From positions 124,001-188,000 of the forward strand of contig NZ_BSSE01000010.1 of NCBI RefSeq assembly GCF_030268965.1: a stretch of 64,000 nt of DNA, written 5' to 3'. The position numbers were made by a program, and so were the translations under genes. The stretch comes from Microtetraspora sp. NBRC 16547 (GTDB lineage: Bacteria; Actinomycetota; Actinomycetes; Streptosporangiales; Streptosporangiaceae). Shown one piece after another: positions 27,008-35,195 of this stretch; position 1 is the first letter of the stretch, and every line of letters begins with the position of its first letter. Below the pieces are notes generated by a model. The model did no database searches. It was not told the DNA's origin and saw only the letters and a program-made list of their open reading frames with translations.

Positions 27008-28453
27008 ATGCTCACCTCACCGGGTGGCGTCCAGATGGAACAAGCCGAACCCGTCACGGAGGGCGTCACGAAGGGTGGTGGCGCGCGCCATCGCCTGCGC
27101 CGGGCGCTCAGCTCGGGCCACAGCCTGTTCGTCGTCGTGATCACCCTGGCGGCGGCGCTGCGCGCCGTCGTGATGCTCGGCTACAACACCGCCCAGCTGT
27201 ATTGGTACGACTCGTTCACGTACCTGGACACGGCCGTCCACCTGAAGCCCGGCGGCGCGTTCCATCCCGCCGGCTACTCGTTCTTCCTGCGGCTGCTCTG
27301 GCCGTTCCACAGCGTCTCGCTTGTGGTCGGCGTGCAGCACGTCATGGGGCTCGGCATGGGCCTGATGATCTATCTCCTGCTGCGCCGCCGTTCGCTGCCC
27401 GCGTGGGGCGCGACGCTGGCCACGCTGCCCGTGCTGTTCGACCCGTCGTTCGTGCGGCTCGAACACTCCGTGCTCTCGGACACCCAGGTCACGTTCCTCG
27501 TCATCGCCGCGCTGACGGTTCTCATGTGGCGGGCGAAGCCCTCGGTGCGGTCGGCCGCGGTGGCCGGGGTGCTGCTCGCGGTGGCCGGGCTGACCCGGAC
27601 GGCCGCGGCGCCGCTGCTCGTCCTGTTCGTGCTCTACCTGGTCCTGCAGCGGGTCGGATGGCGGCAGGTGGTCGCGCTGGCGGTCGCGGGGACGCTGCCG
27701 CTCGCCGCCTACGCGGGCTGGTATCAGCAGCACCACGGGCGCTTCGCGCTCAGCGGCTCGGACGGAGTGGCGCTGTGGGCGCGCACCATGACGTTCGCCG
27801 ACTGCTCGAAGATCAAGCCGCCGGCCGAGGAGGCGCGGCTCTGCCCGAACGGCACCGTCGTCGACGCCGCCGGGGAGTACGTGTGGGCAGCGGACACATC
27901 GCTCAACCGGCTGCCCGGCGACCGCTTCTCCCACAACGACCTGGCCAGGTCCTTCGCGCTGCGCGCCATCGCCGCCCAGCCGCTCGACTACCTCCGCGAG
28001 GTGGTCTCCGACGCGTCGCTCGCCTTCGCGTGGACGCCCGTGAGCCACCCGAAGCGGGTCGTTCCGGCTCTGATGTTCCCGGTCGGCTCCTGGCCGCTGC
28101 CCTCGTTCCCGCTGATCCACCAGGTCCGGGTCGCGTACGACCCCGCCATCCGCGGCATGGCGTCCGTCGAGCCCTACGACAGGTTCTTCGCGGCGTACCG
28201 CTACCCGAACGCCCTGCACGGCCCGCTGTTCGGCCTGGTTCTGCTGCTCGGCGGCCTCGGCGCGATCGGGCGGCGGCGTCCGGCGCTGCTGCCGTGGGCC
28301 GCGGCGATGTTCCTGTTCGTCGGGCCGATCGCCGCGCTCGACTTCGACCACCGCTACATGCTGCCCGCGGTTCCGGTGGCGTGTGTCGCCGCGGCCCTGG
28401 GCGCGGCGAGCCTGTGGCGCGCCCGCCCGGGCCGCCGCGCGACGGCCCAGTGA
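27008..28453 (+). CDS. polytopic membrane protein, glycosyltransferase-39-like
   Basis: A 481-residue protein with about ten hydrophobic segments. An early extracytoplasmic loop contains YWYDSFTYLDTAVHL, the Asp-containing loop seen in GT-C fold (PMT/ArnT-like) enzymes that use polyprenyl-phosphate sugars at the outer membrane face. Later come a soluble extracytoplasmic stretch (residues ~255-320) and further membrane spans ending DFDHRYMLPAVPVA. The acceptor is unknown; cell-envelope glycan or protein is likely. A second GT-C-like gene is at 39889. It ends before a small hairpin. Confidence 0.72.
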   Translation: MLTSPGGVQMEQAEPVTEGVTKGGGARHRLRRALSSGHSLFVVVITLAAALRAVVMLGYNTAQLYWYDSFTYLDTAVHLKPGGAFHPAGYSFFLRLLWPFHSVSLVVGVQHVMGLGMGLMIYLLLRRRSLPAWGATLATLPVLFDPSFVRLEHSVLSDTQVTFLVIAALTVLMWRAKPSVRSAAVAGVLLAVAGLTRTAAAPLLVLFVLYLVLQRVGWRQVVALAVAGTLPLAAYAGWYQQHHGRFALSGSDGVALWARTMTFADCSKIKPPAEEARLCPNGTVVDAAGEYVWAADTSLNRLPGDRFSHNDLARSFALRAIAAQPLDYLREVVSDASLAFAWTPVSHPKRVVPALMFPVGSWPLPSFPLIHQVRVAYDPAIRGMASVEPYDRFFAAYRYPNALHGPLFGLVLLLGGLGAIGRRRPALLPWAAAMFLFVGPIAALDFDHRYMLPAVPVACVAAALGAASLWRARPGRRATAQ

Positions 28454-28482
28454 ACGACCGCGTGAACCGCCCGGTGAGGACA

Positions 28483-28503
28483 CGGTGACCGGCGTGGTCA
28501 CCG
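28483..28503 (+). terminator. hairpin between convergent genes
   Basis: Eight-bp arms CGGTGACC and GGTCACCG with a five-base loop, 30 bases after the membrane-protein stop and before the end of the converging dehydrogenase. No T-run follows. Confidence 0.45.
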
Positions 28504-28535
28504 GCGTCGTGAGCGGCGTGGTGTAGCCCGGGCTG

Positions 28536-29438
28536 TCAGGCGCCGTAGACGGGCTCGGGGCGGGCGGCCTCCTTCAGCAGCCCACCGATCTCCGCGCCCA
28601 GCTCCGCCGGGTTCCAGCGGGCGCCCTTGTCGGTGGACGGGCCGCGCCGGAAGCCGTCCATCACGCAGATCCGGCCGCCTTCGACCTCGAAGACGCGGCC
28701 GGTGACGTCCCTCGACTCGGCCGAGCCAAGCCACACCACCAGCGGGGAGACGTTCTCCGGCGCCATCGCGTCGAAGGCGCCCTCCTCCGGCGCCGCCATC
28801 GTGGCCGCGAACACCTGCTCGGTCATCCGCGTGCGGGCCGCCGGGGCGATGGCGTTGACGGTCACGCCGTACCGGCCGAGCTCGGCGGCGGCGACCAGGG
28901 TGAGGCCCACGATGCCGGCCTTGGCGGCCGAGTAGTTGCCCTGCCCCACGCTGCCGAGCAGGCCCGCGCCGGACGAGGTGTTGATCACCCGGGCGTCCGG
29001 CCGGCCACCCGCCTTGGACTCCGCCCGCCAGTGCAGGCCGGCGTGCTTGAGCGGCAGGAAGTGTCCCTTGAGGTGGACCCGCATCACGGCGTCCCACTCC
29101 TCCTCGGACAGGTTGACCAGCATGCGGTCGCGGAGGAATCCGGCGTTGTTGACCAGGACGTCCAGCCGGCCGAAGGTCTCCAGCGCCGTGCTCACCAGCG
29201 CCCGGGCCCCGGCGTCGGTGGCGATGTCGGACCCCTCGGCGACGGCCTCGCCGCCGAGCGCGCGGATCTCCTCGACCACCTGCTGGGCCGGCGCGGCGGA
29301 GCCGCCCTCGCCGGACCGGCTCACGCCGAGGTCGTTGACGACGACCTTGGCACCCTGACGGGCGAACTCCAGGGCGTGCGCGCGGCCGAGGCCACGCCCG
29401 GCGCCGGTGACGATGATGACGCGGTCCTTGCAGATCAT
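28536..29438 (-). CDS. short-chain dehydrogenase, Rv3548c/Hsd4A-like
   Basis: A 300-residue SDR with TGAGRGLG (residues 11-18), the VVVNDLGVS segment typical of 17beta-HSD type 4 relatives, NNAGFLRDRM, Ser in INTSSGAGLLGSVGQ and Tyr/Lys in NYSAAKAG. The C-terminal extension (DKGARWNPAELG, ending PVYGA) closely resembles Rv3548c, which in mycobacteria also sits beside echA20. It would oxidise a hydroxyacyl steroid intermediate with NAD; the precise step is uncertain. The promoter region shared with echA20 holds a KstR2-like operator. Confidence 0.85.
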   Translation of the reverse strand: MICKDRVIIVTGAGRGLGRAHALEFARQGAKVVVNDLGVSRSGEGGSAAPAQQVVEEIRALGGEAVAEGSDIATDAGARALVSTALETFGRLDVLVNNAGFLRDRMLVNLSEEEWDAVMRVHLKGHFLPLKHAGLHWRAESKAGGRPDARVINTSSGAGLLGSVGQGNYSAAKAGIVGLTLVAAAELGRYGVTVNAIAPAARTRMTEQVFAATMAAPEEGAFDAMAPENVSPLVVWLGSAESRDVTGRVFEVEGGRICVMDGFRRGPSTDKGARWNPAELGAEIGGLLKEAARPEPVYGA

Positions 29439-29515
29439 TCTCAGCTCTCCTTGCCGGCGGCGGTCGGGAAGGCGGGCCGTGTCCAGGCACGGTACCTTCT
29501 GCTACGGTCATTTCT

Positions 29516-29529
29516 AACAAATGTTTGGT
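29516..29529. promoter_or_regulatory. KstR2-like operator between SDR and echA20
   Basis: AACAAATGTTTGGT matches the mycobacterial KstR2 motif AnCAAGnnCTTGnT at every defined position except the inner G and C, which are both changed symmetrically (A and T). It sits 14 bases before the echA20 ATG and in the promoter of the divergent dehydrogenase. A close copy is at 37173. Confidence 0.75.
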
Positions 29530-29542
29530 GGAAAGGTAGCGT

Positions 29543-30310
29543 ATGGGAATCTCCACCAGGAACCATGGGGACGGCATCGCCGAGGTGGTGGTCGACGCGC
29601 CGCCGGTCAACGCCCTGACCGTGCGCGGCTGGTTCGACCTGGCCGACGCCGTGCGGCAGGCCGGCCGCGAGCCGGAGACCCGCGTCGTCGTCCTGCGCGC
29701 CGAGGGTCGCGGCTTCAACGCCGGGGTGGACATCAAGGAGATGCAGGCGACCTCCGGCTTCGACGCGCTGGTCGGCGCGAACCGGGGCTGCTACGCCGCG
29801 TTCTCCGCGGTGTACGAGTGCGAGGTGCCGGTGATCGCGGCCGTGCACGGGTTCTGCCTCGGCGGCGGCATCGGCCTCGTGGGCAACGCCGACGTCGTGG
29901 TGGCCTCCGATGACGCCTATTTCGGGCTGCCCGAGGTCGATCGCGGCGCGCTGGGTGCGGCCACGCATCTGGCCCGGCTGGTTCCGCAGCACCTGATGCG
30001 GGCGATGGTGTACACCTGCCGGAACGTCACGGCCGCCGAATTGCACGCGTTCGGATCGGTGCTGGACGTGGTGCCCCGTGACCGGCTCAGAGACGCTGCC
30101 TTCGAGGTCGCGGCCCAGATCGCCGGCAAGGACCCCTATGTGATCCGGCGGGCAAAGGAGTCGCTGAACGGCATCGACCCGGTCGACGTCCACCGCAGCT
30201 ACCGCTTCGAGCAGGGCTTCACGTTCGAGCTCAACCTCATGGGCGCCGGCGACCGGCACCGCGACAGCTTCGTCAACGATTCCGCCCGCGCGGCGAATGA
30301 GGAGTGGTGA
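29543..30310 (+). CDS. echA20: EchA20-like crotonase, ring-D hydrolase of steroid degradation
   Basis: A 255-residue crotonase-fold protein: GRGFNAGVDIKEMQ and HGFCLGGGIGLVGNADVVVASDDAYFG provide the two oxyanion-hole regions, and the C-terminus (ESLNGIDPVDVHRSYRFEQGFTFE) matches EchA20. In mycobacteria EchA20 opens ring D of the HIEC-CoA intermediate to COCHEA-CoA, the substrate of IpdAB. GAAAGG precedes the ATG, and ipdA follows at once. The KstR2-like site upstream implies induction by ring C/D CoA intermediates. Confidence 0.9.
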   Translation: MGISTRNHGDGIAEVVVDAPPVNALTVRGWFDLADAVRQAGREPETRVVVLRAEGRGFNAGVDIKEMQATSGFDALVGANRGCYAAFSAVYECEVPVIAAVHGFCLGGGIGLVGNADVVVASDDAYFGLPEVDRGALGAATHLARLVPQHLMRAMVYTCRNVTAAELHAFGSVLDVVPRDRLRDAAFEVAAQIAGKDPYVIRRAKESLNGIDPVDVHRSYRFEQGFTFELNLMGAGDRHRDSFVNDSARAANEEW

Positions 30311-30317
30311 GCGACTC

Positions 30318-31199
30318 GTGAGCACCAAGGTCATGACGATCGAGGAGGTCGTCGGGTCGCTGGAGAGCGGCATGACGATCGGCATCGGCGGCTGGGGTGC
30401 CCGGCGCAAGCCGATGGCCCTGGTCCGCGCGATCTACCGCTCGCCCCTTGAGGATCTGACGATCGTGTCGTACGGCGGGGCCGACGTGGGCCTGCTGTGC
30501 GCCGCGGGCAAGGTCCGCAAGGTGATCGCCCCGTTCGTGACGCTCGACTCCGTGCCGCTGGAGCCCCATTTCAGGGCGGCCAGGCAGAACGGCGCGATCG
30601 AGTTCACGGAGTATGACGAGGGCATGTTCATGTTCGGCCTGCTGGCCGCCGCGCATCGGCTGCCGTTCCTGCCCACCCGGGCGGGTCTCGGCTCGGACGT
30701 CATGCGGGTGAATCCGGAGCTGCGCACCGTCCGTTCGCCGTACGACGATCAGGAGGAGTTCGTCGCGGCGCCCGCGCTGACGCTGGACGTGGCCCTGGTG
30801 CACATGGACCGGGCTGATACGCGGGGCAACGGCCAGTACCTCGGTCCCGACCCGTACATGGACGACATGCTGGCCAAGGCCGCGGGCCGCTGCTACGTGA
30901 GCTGCGAGCGCCTGGTGGAGCCCGGAAAGCTGGAGGGCCCGCCGCAGACGCTGCTCATCAGCCGCATGTACACGGCCGGAGTGGTGGAGACCCCGAACGG
31001 CGGCCATTTCACCGACTGCGGGCCGGATCACGGCCGCGACGAGGCGTTCCAGCGGCACTACGCCAGGTCGGCGGCCGACCCCGAGGCGTGGGCCGCGTTC
31101 GCGGACCGGTTCCTGGCCGGGGACGAGACGGCCTACCAGGAGGCGGTCGTGCGGTGGCACGAGGAGCAGCACCAGGAGCAGAGGGAGAGGGCACGATGA
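30318..31199 (+). CDS. ipdA: IpdA, alpha subunit of COCHEA-CoA hydrolase
   Basis: A 293-residue class I CoA-transferase-fold protein, matching the length of mycobacterial IpdA: GMTIGIGGWGARRKPMALVR (about 18-37), PFVTLDSVPLEPHFRAARQ, and GLGSDVMRVNPELRTVRSPY. With IpdB it hydrolytically opens ring C of COCHEA-CoA. The GTG at 30318 is preferred over ATG 30297, which would overlap echA20 and lacks a ribosome site; AGGAG lies 13 bases upstream. The stop overlaps the ipdB start. Confidence 0.92.
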   Translation: MSTKVMTIEEVVGSLESGMTIGIGGWGARRKPMALVRAIYRSPLEDLTIVSYGGADVGLLCAAGKVRKVIAPFVTLDSVPLEPHFRAARQNGAIEFTEYDEGMFMFGLLAAAHRLPFLPTRAGLGSDVMRVNPELRTVRSPYDDQEEFVAAPALTLDVALVHMDRADTRGNGQYLGPDPYMDDMLAKAAGRCYVSCERLVEPGKLEGPPQTLLISRMYTAGVVETPNGGHFTDCGPDHGRDEAFQRHYARSAADPEAWAAFADRFLAGDETAYQEAVVRWHEEQHQEQRERAR

Positions 31200-31948
31200 G
31201 CGCGACCTGTGCGGAGATCTGCGTGACGGCCTGCGCCGAGGCGTGGCGGGGCGACGGCGAGATCCTGGCCGCGGCGATGGGCACCTGCTCGATCCTCGGC
31301 GCCCGGCTGGCCCGGCACACCTTCGAGCCCGGACTGCTGACCACCGACGGCGGCGCGTTGCTCACCGCCGAACCGGTGCCGATCGGCGCGCCCGCCGGCC
31401 CGGTCGAGGGCTGGATGCCGTTCCGCGACCACCTGTGGCTGGTGCAGAACGGGCGGCGGCACGTCATGCTGGGCGCCTCCCAGATCGACAGGTACGGCAA
31501 CACCAACATCTCGGCCATCGGAGCCTGGGAACGGCCCACGTCGCAGCTGCTCGGGGTGCGCGGCGCCCCCGGCAACACGTTCTGCAACACGACGAGCTAC
31601 TGGATCCCCAAGCAGTCCAGGCGGGTGTTCGTGCCGAAGGTGGACATGGTCAGTGGTGTCGGCTACGACCGGGCGGCAGAGCTGGGCCCGGAGGCGTCCC
31701 GCTTCCACGGCCTGCGCCGGGTGGTGACCGATCTGGGCGTGTTCGACTTCGGCACCCCGGACAGGGTGATGCGGCTGGTCTCGGTCCACCCCGGTGTGGA
31801 GGTGGAGCAGGTCGTCGCCGCCACCGGGTTCGACCTCGTGATCGACGGTGACGTGCCGGAGACCCGGCAGCCGACGGACGAGGAGCTGCGGCTGATCCGC
31901 GAGGTGCTCGACCCGAGGAGCCTGCGGGACCTGGAGGTCCGGGCGTGA
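31196..31948 (+). CDS. ipdB: IpdB, beta subunit of COCHEA-CoA hydrolase
   Basis: A 250-residue partner of IpdA, start fixed by the ATGA overlap. It contains GDGEILAAAMGTCSILGARLA near the N-terminus, GASQIDRYGNTNISAIG in the middle and RRVVTDLGVFDFGT. These match the beta subunit of IpdAB, a CoA-transferase relative that acts as a retro-Claisen-type hydrolase. It is coupled to ipdC by a GTGA overlap. Confidence 0.92.
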   Translation: MSATCAEICVTACAEAWRGDGEILAAAMGTCSILGARLARHTFEPGLLTTDGGALLTAEPVPIGAPAGPVEGWMPFRDHLWLVQNGRRHVMLGASQIDRYGNTNISAIGAWERPTSQLLGVRGAPGNTFCNTTSYWIPKQSRRVFVPKVDMVSGVGYDRAAELGPEASRFHGLRRVVTDLGVFDFGTPDRVMRLVSVHPGVEVEQVVAATGFDLVIDGDVPETRQPTDEELRLIREVLDPRSLRDLEVRA

Positions 31949-33009
31949 TCGACCAGGTCCTGGACACGCCGCTGACCCGGCTCACCGGTGTGCGCCACCC
32001 CGTCGTGCAGACCGGCATGGGGTGGGTGGCGGGTCCGCGTCTGGTCTCGGCGGTGGCGAACGCGGGCGGCCTGGGCATCCTCGCCTCGGCCACCATGACG
32101 CTCGACCAGCTCGCCACCGCCGTCGAGGAGGTGCGCTCGCGCACCGACGCGCCCTTCGGCGTGAACCTGCGTGCCGACGCCTCGGACGCCGGCGAGCGCG
32201 TCGACCTGCTGATCAAGAGCCGGGTGAAGGTCGCCTCGTTCGCGCTGGCCCCCCGCCAGGAGCTCATCGCCAAGCTGAAGGACGCCGGGGTCGTGGTGAT
32301 CCCGTCGGTCGGCGCGCGGCGGCACGCGGAGAAGGTCGCCGCGTGGGGTGCGGACGCCGTACTGGTCCAGGGTGGCGAGGGCGGCGGCCACACCGGAGCG
32401 GTCGCCACCACGCTGCTGCTGCCCCAGGTCGTGGACGCGGTCGGCATCCCGGTGATCGCCGCGGGCGGTTTCTTCGACGGGCGCGGTCTCGCCGCCGCGC
32501 TCGCGTACGGCGCGGCCGGCGTGGCCATGGGCACCCGCTTCCTGCTCACCGTGGACAGCTCGGTCCCCGACTCGGTCAAGCGGACCTACCTCGGCATGTC
32601 GGAGACCGTGGTCACCCGCCAGGTGGACGGCATGCCGCACCGGGTGCTGCGCACTCCGCTGGTCAACGGTCTGGAGCGTGCGGGCCGGGTCTCCGGCCTG
32701 CTCCGCGCGGTGCGCAATGCCGCGAGGTTCCGCCGCATCTCGGGCATGTCCTGGCCCGGCATGATCCGCGACGGGCTCGCCATGAAGCACGGCAAGGAGC
32801 TCACCTGGTCCCAGGTCCTGATGGCGGCCAACACGCCGATGCTGCTCAAGGCGGCCATGGTGGACGGCCGCCCGGACCTCGGCGTGATGGCCTCCGGCCA
32901 GGTCGTGGCGCTCATCGACGACCTGCCCTCGTGCGAGGAGCTGATCGACGGGATTGTCACCCAGGCCGCCGACGTCCTGCGCGGTCTCGGCGCCAACCTC
33001 GCGGACTGA
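31945..33009 (+). CDS. ipdC: IpdC-like flavin reductase (nitronate monooxygenase family)
   Basis: A 354-residue FMN-dependent TIM-barrel protein of the 2-nitropropane dioxygenase family: PVVQTGMGWVAGPRLVSAVA, the phosphate-binding QGGEGGGHTG and IAAGGFFDGRGLAAALAYGA, then GTRFLLTVDSSV. In mycobacterial ring C/D degradation IpdC is the flavin enzyme acting on a hydroxylated HIC-CoA ring intermediate, between FadD3/FadE30 and EchA20. The GTG start overlaps ipdB. Confidence 0.9.
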   Translation: MIDQVLDTPLTRLTGVRHPVVQTGMGWVAGPRLVSAVANAGGLGILASATMTLDQLATAVEEVRSRTDAPFGVNLRADASDAGERVDLLIKSRVKVASFALAPRQELIAKLKDAGVVVIPSVGARRHAEKVAAWGADAVLVQGGEGGGHTGAVATTLLLPQVVDAVGIPVIAAGGFFDGRGLAAALAYGAAGVAMGTRFLLTVDSSVPDSVKRTYLGMSETVVTRQVDGMPHRVLRTPLVNGLERAGRVSGLLRAVRNAARFRRISGMSWPGMIRDGLAMKHGKELTWSQVLMAANTPMLLKAAMVDGRPDLGVMASGQVVALIDDLPSCEELIDGIVTQAADVLRGLGANLAD

Positions 33010-33028
33010 CCCCGGCGAGCCGCGGGTT

Positions 33029-33832
33029 TCAGGCCGGTTTGCGCATTTTCTTGAAGTACGTCCAGCTCGTCTCGTTCGGGGCGGTGAACTCCTCCGGGGC
33101 GTGGGCGTACTCGGGATGGTTCTTCTCGACGTAGGCACGCACGCCGGACGGCAGGTCGTCGTAGGCGTCCAGCTTGGCTCCCCGGCAGTGGAAGACCAGA
33201 CTGCCGGGGCGCTGCGCCATCTCCATCCACGGCAGCCAGGCCGAGAGCCGCATCCACGACACGTCGCACCGCACGCTGGCGATCGCCGGATCGAGCAGCT
33301 CCGCGCGTGGCGCGTAGAACTGGAAGAGCTCCACCGCGCGGTAGACGTCGTCGGCGGAGTTCTTCGGCCACTCGGCGACGGGCAGCGCCGAAGGGGCGCT
33401 GATGGGGATGTCGAGGTTGAACGCCACCGTCTCGCCCAGATCGGTGTACGGCGCGTGCCACGGGCCGTACGGCGACTGCAGCCGGAAGCGCTGGTTGACC
33501 GGGTCGTTCCAGACGTGCAGGACGTCCACGTCCTCGTCGGTGAACGGGTTGTGCCAGGTCTCGAGGATCTCGCGGGTCACCGGGTCGAGGTAGAAGGCCG
33601 CCTCCCGGGTGAGGAGGTCGTAACCGCCCTCCACCGCCACGGCGCGGGCCACGTTGAAGCCGACGAACCCGAACAGCCTGCGGGTGTCCGCGCCGGGCAC
33701 CTGGCTGTAGACGTCGCCCGTCCACCAGATCGTGTACTCGCCGCCGTCGGTTCCGGCCCGGGTGCGCACCAGCGCCTCCAGGTTGCCGGCCGGGTCGTCG
33801 AGCTCCGCGATTCGGGGCGCTTCGGTCGTCAT
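33029..33832 (-). CDS. DUF1838 family protein
   Basis: A 267-residue soluble protein with the DUF1838 pattern: LDDPAGNLEALVRTRAGTDG, then GYDLLTREAAFYLDPVTREI and a following LETWHNPFTDEDVDVLHVWNDP. The function of the family is unknown to me; its members are compact beta-rich proteins. AAGGAG precedes the ATG. It converges on ipdC, is not part of the adjacent fadE operon and has its own promoter/operator, so it may act on or sense a pathway-related compound (inference). Confidence 0.8.
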   Translation of the reverse strand: MTTEAPRIAELDDPAGNLEALVRTRAGTDGGEYTIWWTGDVYSQVPGADTRRLFGFVGFNVARAVAVEGGYDLLTREAAFYLDPVTREILETWHNPFTDEDVDVLHVWNDPVNQRFRLQSPYGPWHAPYTDLGETVAFNLDIPISAPSALPVAEWPKNSADDVYRAVELFQFYAPRAELLDPAIASVRCDVSWMRLSAWLPWMEMAQRPGSLVFHCRGAKLDAYDDLPSGVRAYVEKNHPEYAHAPEEFTAPNETSWTYFKKMRKPA

Positions 33833-33910
33833 GCTGGTCTCCTTCACGGCGTTCGGACGGCTGATCGCAATCTGTTGACGTCGGTGACTCCGGCGAAATA
33901 TTTCTGGAAC

Positions 33911-33939
33911 AGCATTCCGCCAAGCGGAATGCGAGTCAA
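33911..33939 (-). promoter_or_regulatory. promoter with 21-bp palindrome before DUF1838
   Basis: On the minus strand TTGACT (33934-33939) and AATGCT (33911-33916) are 17 bases apart. Perfect 9-bp arms GCATTCCGC and GCGGAATGC (33912-33932) with a three-base centre cover the spacer and most of the -10 element, a classic repressor layout. The sequence is unrelated to the KstR2 motif. Confidence 0.7.
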
Positions 33940-34020
33940 GGTGGTGTCCGATGCCGCCACAACGCCGCTCAGCCCATGAACGCCCCCGCCTGGACGGCGT
34001 TCCGCGTGATGCGGGAGCCT

Positions 34021-34039
34021 GGCGGCCGGAACGGCCGCC
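34021..34039 (-). terminator. hairpin after the fadE operon
   Basis: Seven-bp arms GGCGGCC and GGCCGCC with a five-base loop, 18 bases after the stop of the small fadE gene. No T-run. Confidence 0.45.
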
Positions 34040-34056
34040 GCGCAAATACGTCCGGC

Positions 34057-35091
34057 TCAGGTCAGGGCGGCGATCACTCGGGCGCGATGGGCGGCGGGGG
34101 AGCCCCACGCCGAGCGGAGTGCGCGGGCCTTCCTGATCCACAGGCTCGGGTCGTACTCGTCGGTGTAGCCGATGGCCCCGTGCACCTGAAGGGCGATCTT
34201 CGCCACCGCGTACGCCGCCTCCGACGCCGCGACCTTCGCGGCGGACACGTCACGCGGGAAGTCGGGCGAGCCGTGGGCGAGGGCCGCGCCGTGCACCAGA
34301 GGGCGGGCGTACTCCAGGCCCACGAGCGCGTTCGCGAGGTGGTGCTTGATCGCCTGGAACTCGCCGATCGGCCGCCCGAACTGCCGCCGCGTCGTGGCGT
34401 ACGCCACCGAGACGTCGAGCAGCGCGCGGCCCACCCCGACGAGCTGGGCGGCGCAGGCGAGCGCGCCCATGTCGTACGCCGCCTCCGCCGCGGCCCGCAC
34501 CGCGGGCCCGGAGGCGAGAACGTCACCCCCGGTGACGGTGAACAGCCGCCGCGCGGGGTCGAGGGAGGACCGTGCCTCGCCCGGCACCCCCGCGCGCAGC
34601 TCGTCGCCGTCCACCAGCAGGACGATGTCGGCCGCGTCCGCGTCCAGCGCGTACGGCATGGCCGGGGGCAGCGCGAGCGAGGCGACCGTCCTTCCCTCGG
34701 CGACGCCCTCCGACCATTTGCCCTCCGACCATTCGCCGGCCGGCCCGATCAGCCGGTCGTCGGCGACCGCCCCCAGGCCGTCCAGTAGGTCCAGCCGGTC
34801 GAGCAGCGCGGCGACGGCGACGGTCTCGGCGTACGGCCCCGGCACGGCGTGCCGCCCCAGCTCGTGGAAGGCGGTGACCAGCTCGACCGGAAGCGGGCCG
34901 GCGCCGCCCGCGGACTCGGGCACGGCGACGGCGAGGACGCCCGCGTCGGCGAGCGAGCGCCACAGGGCCAAGCCCGGCTCGCGCGTCCCCGCCGCCCAGT
35001 CGCGGATCACGGCCGGCGTGCCGGCCTCGGCCAGGAGCTTGTGCAGTGTGTCGCCGAACAGCCGCTGCTCGGCGTCGAGCAGGAACTTCAC
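34057..35091 (-). CDS. small acyl-CoA dehydrogenase subunit, FadE32/FadE33-like
   Basis: A 344-residue acyl-CoA dehydrogenase-like protein, shorter than a full FadE, with RRQFGRPIGEFQAIKHHLAN and ALQVHGAIGYTDEYDPSLWI in the C-terminal domain but a poorly conserved middle. In steroid pathways such short subunits pair with a full-length partner as heterotetramers; the partner here is probably the fadE31-like gene upstream. It starts with GTG after GGGAGG. The loop around residue 117 carries a duplicated pentapeptide (EWSEG-KWSEG). Confidence 0.82.
   Translation of the reverse strand: MKFLLDAEQRLFGDTLHKLLAEAGTPAVIRDWAAGTREPGLALWRSLADAGVLAVAVPESAGGAGPLPVELVTAFHELGRHAVPGPYAETVAVAALLDRLDLLDGLGAVADDRLIGPAGEWSEGKWSEGVAEGRTVASLALPPAMPYALDADAADIVLLVDGDELRAGVPGEARSSLDPARRLFTVTGGDVLASGPAVRAAAEAAYDMGALACAAQLVGVGRALLDVSVAYATTRRQFGRPIGEFQAIKHHLANALVGLEYARPLVHGAALAHGSPDFPRDVSAAKVAASEAAYAVAKIALQVHGAIGYTDEYDPSLWIRKARALRSAWGSPAAHRARVIAALT
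34706..34735 (-). repeat. 15-bp in-frame duplication in the small fadE gene
   Basis: Two consecutive 15-base units (plus strand CCCTCCGACCATTTG and CCCTCCGACCATTCG) encode EWSEG and KWSEG. Confidence 0.85.
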
Positions 35092-35192
35092 GGCTGCCTC
35101 CCGAAAGTCGTCACCGCGCCGCCGTCGATGTCGCCGTCGGTGCCGCCCGCGCCGCCGTCGATGCCGCCGTCGATGTCACGGTCGCGTGCCAC
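35088..35192 (-). CDS. possible 34-residue Asp/Gly-repeat mini-ORF
   Basis: A GTG-initiated frame begins three bases after the fadE31-like stop and ends on a TGA that overlaps the next GTG start (GTGA), so it exactly fills the gap. It would encode DIDGG, IDGG and TDGDIDGG repeats. It may only be a repetitive spacer; the coupling geometry is the sole reason to list it. Confidence 0.25.
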   Translation of the reverse strand: MARDRDIDGGIDGGAGGTDGDIDGGAVTTFGRQP

Positions 35193-35195
35193 GGG

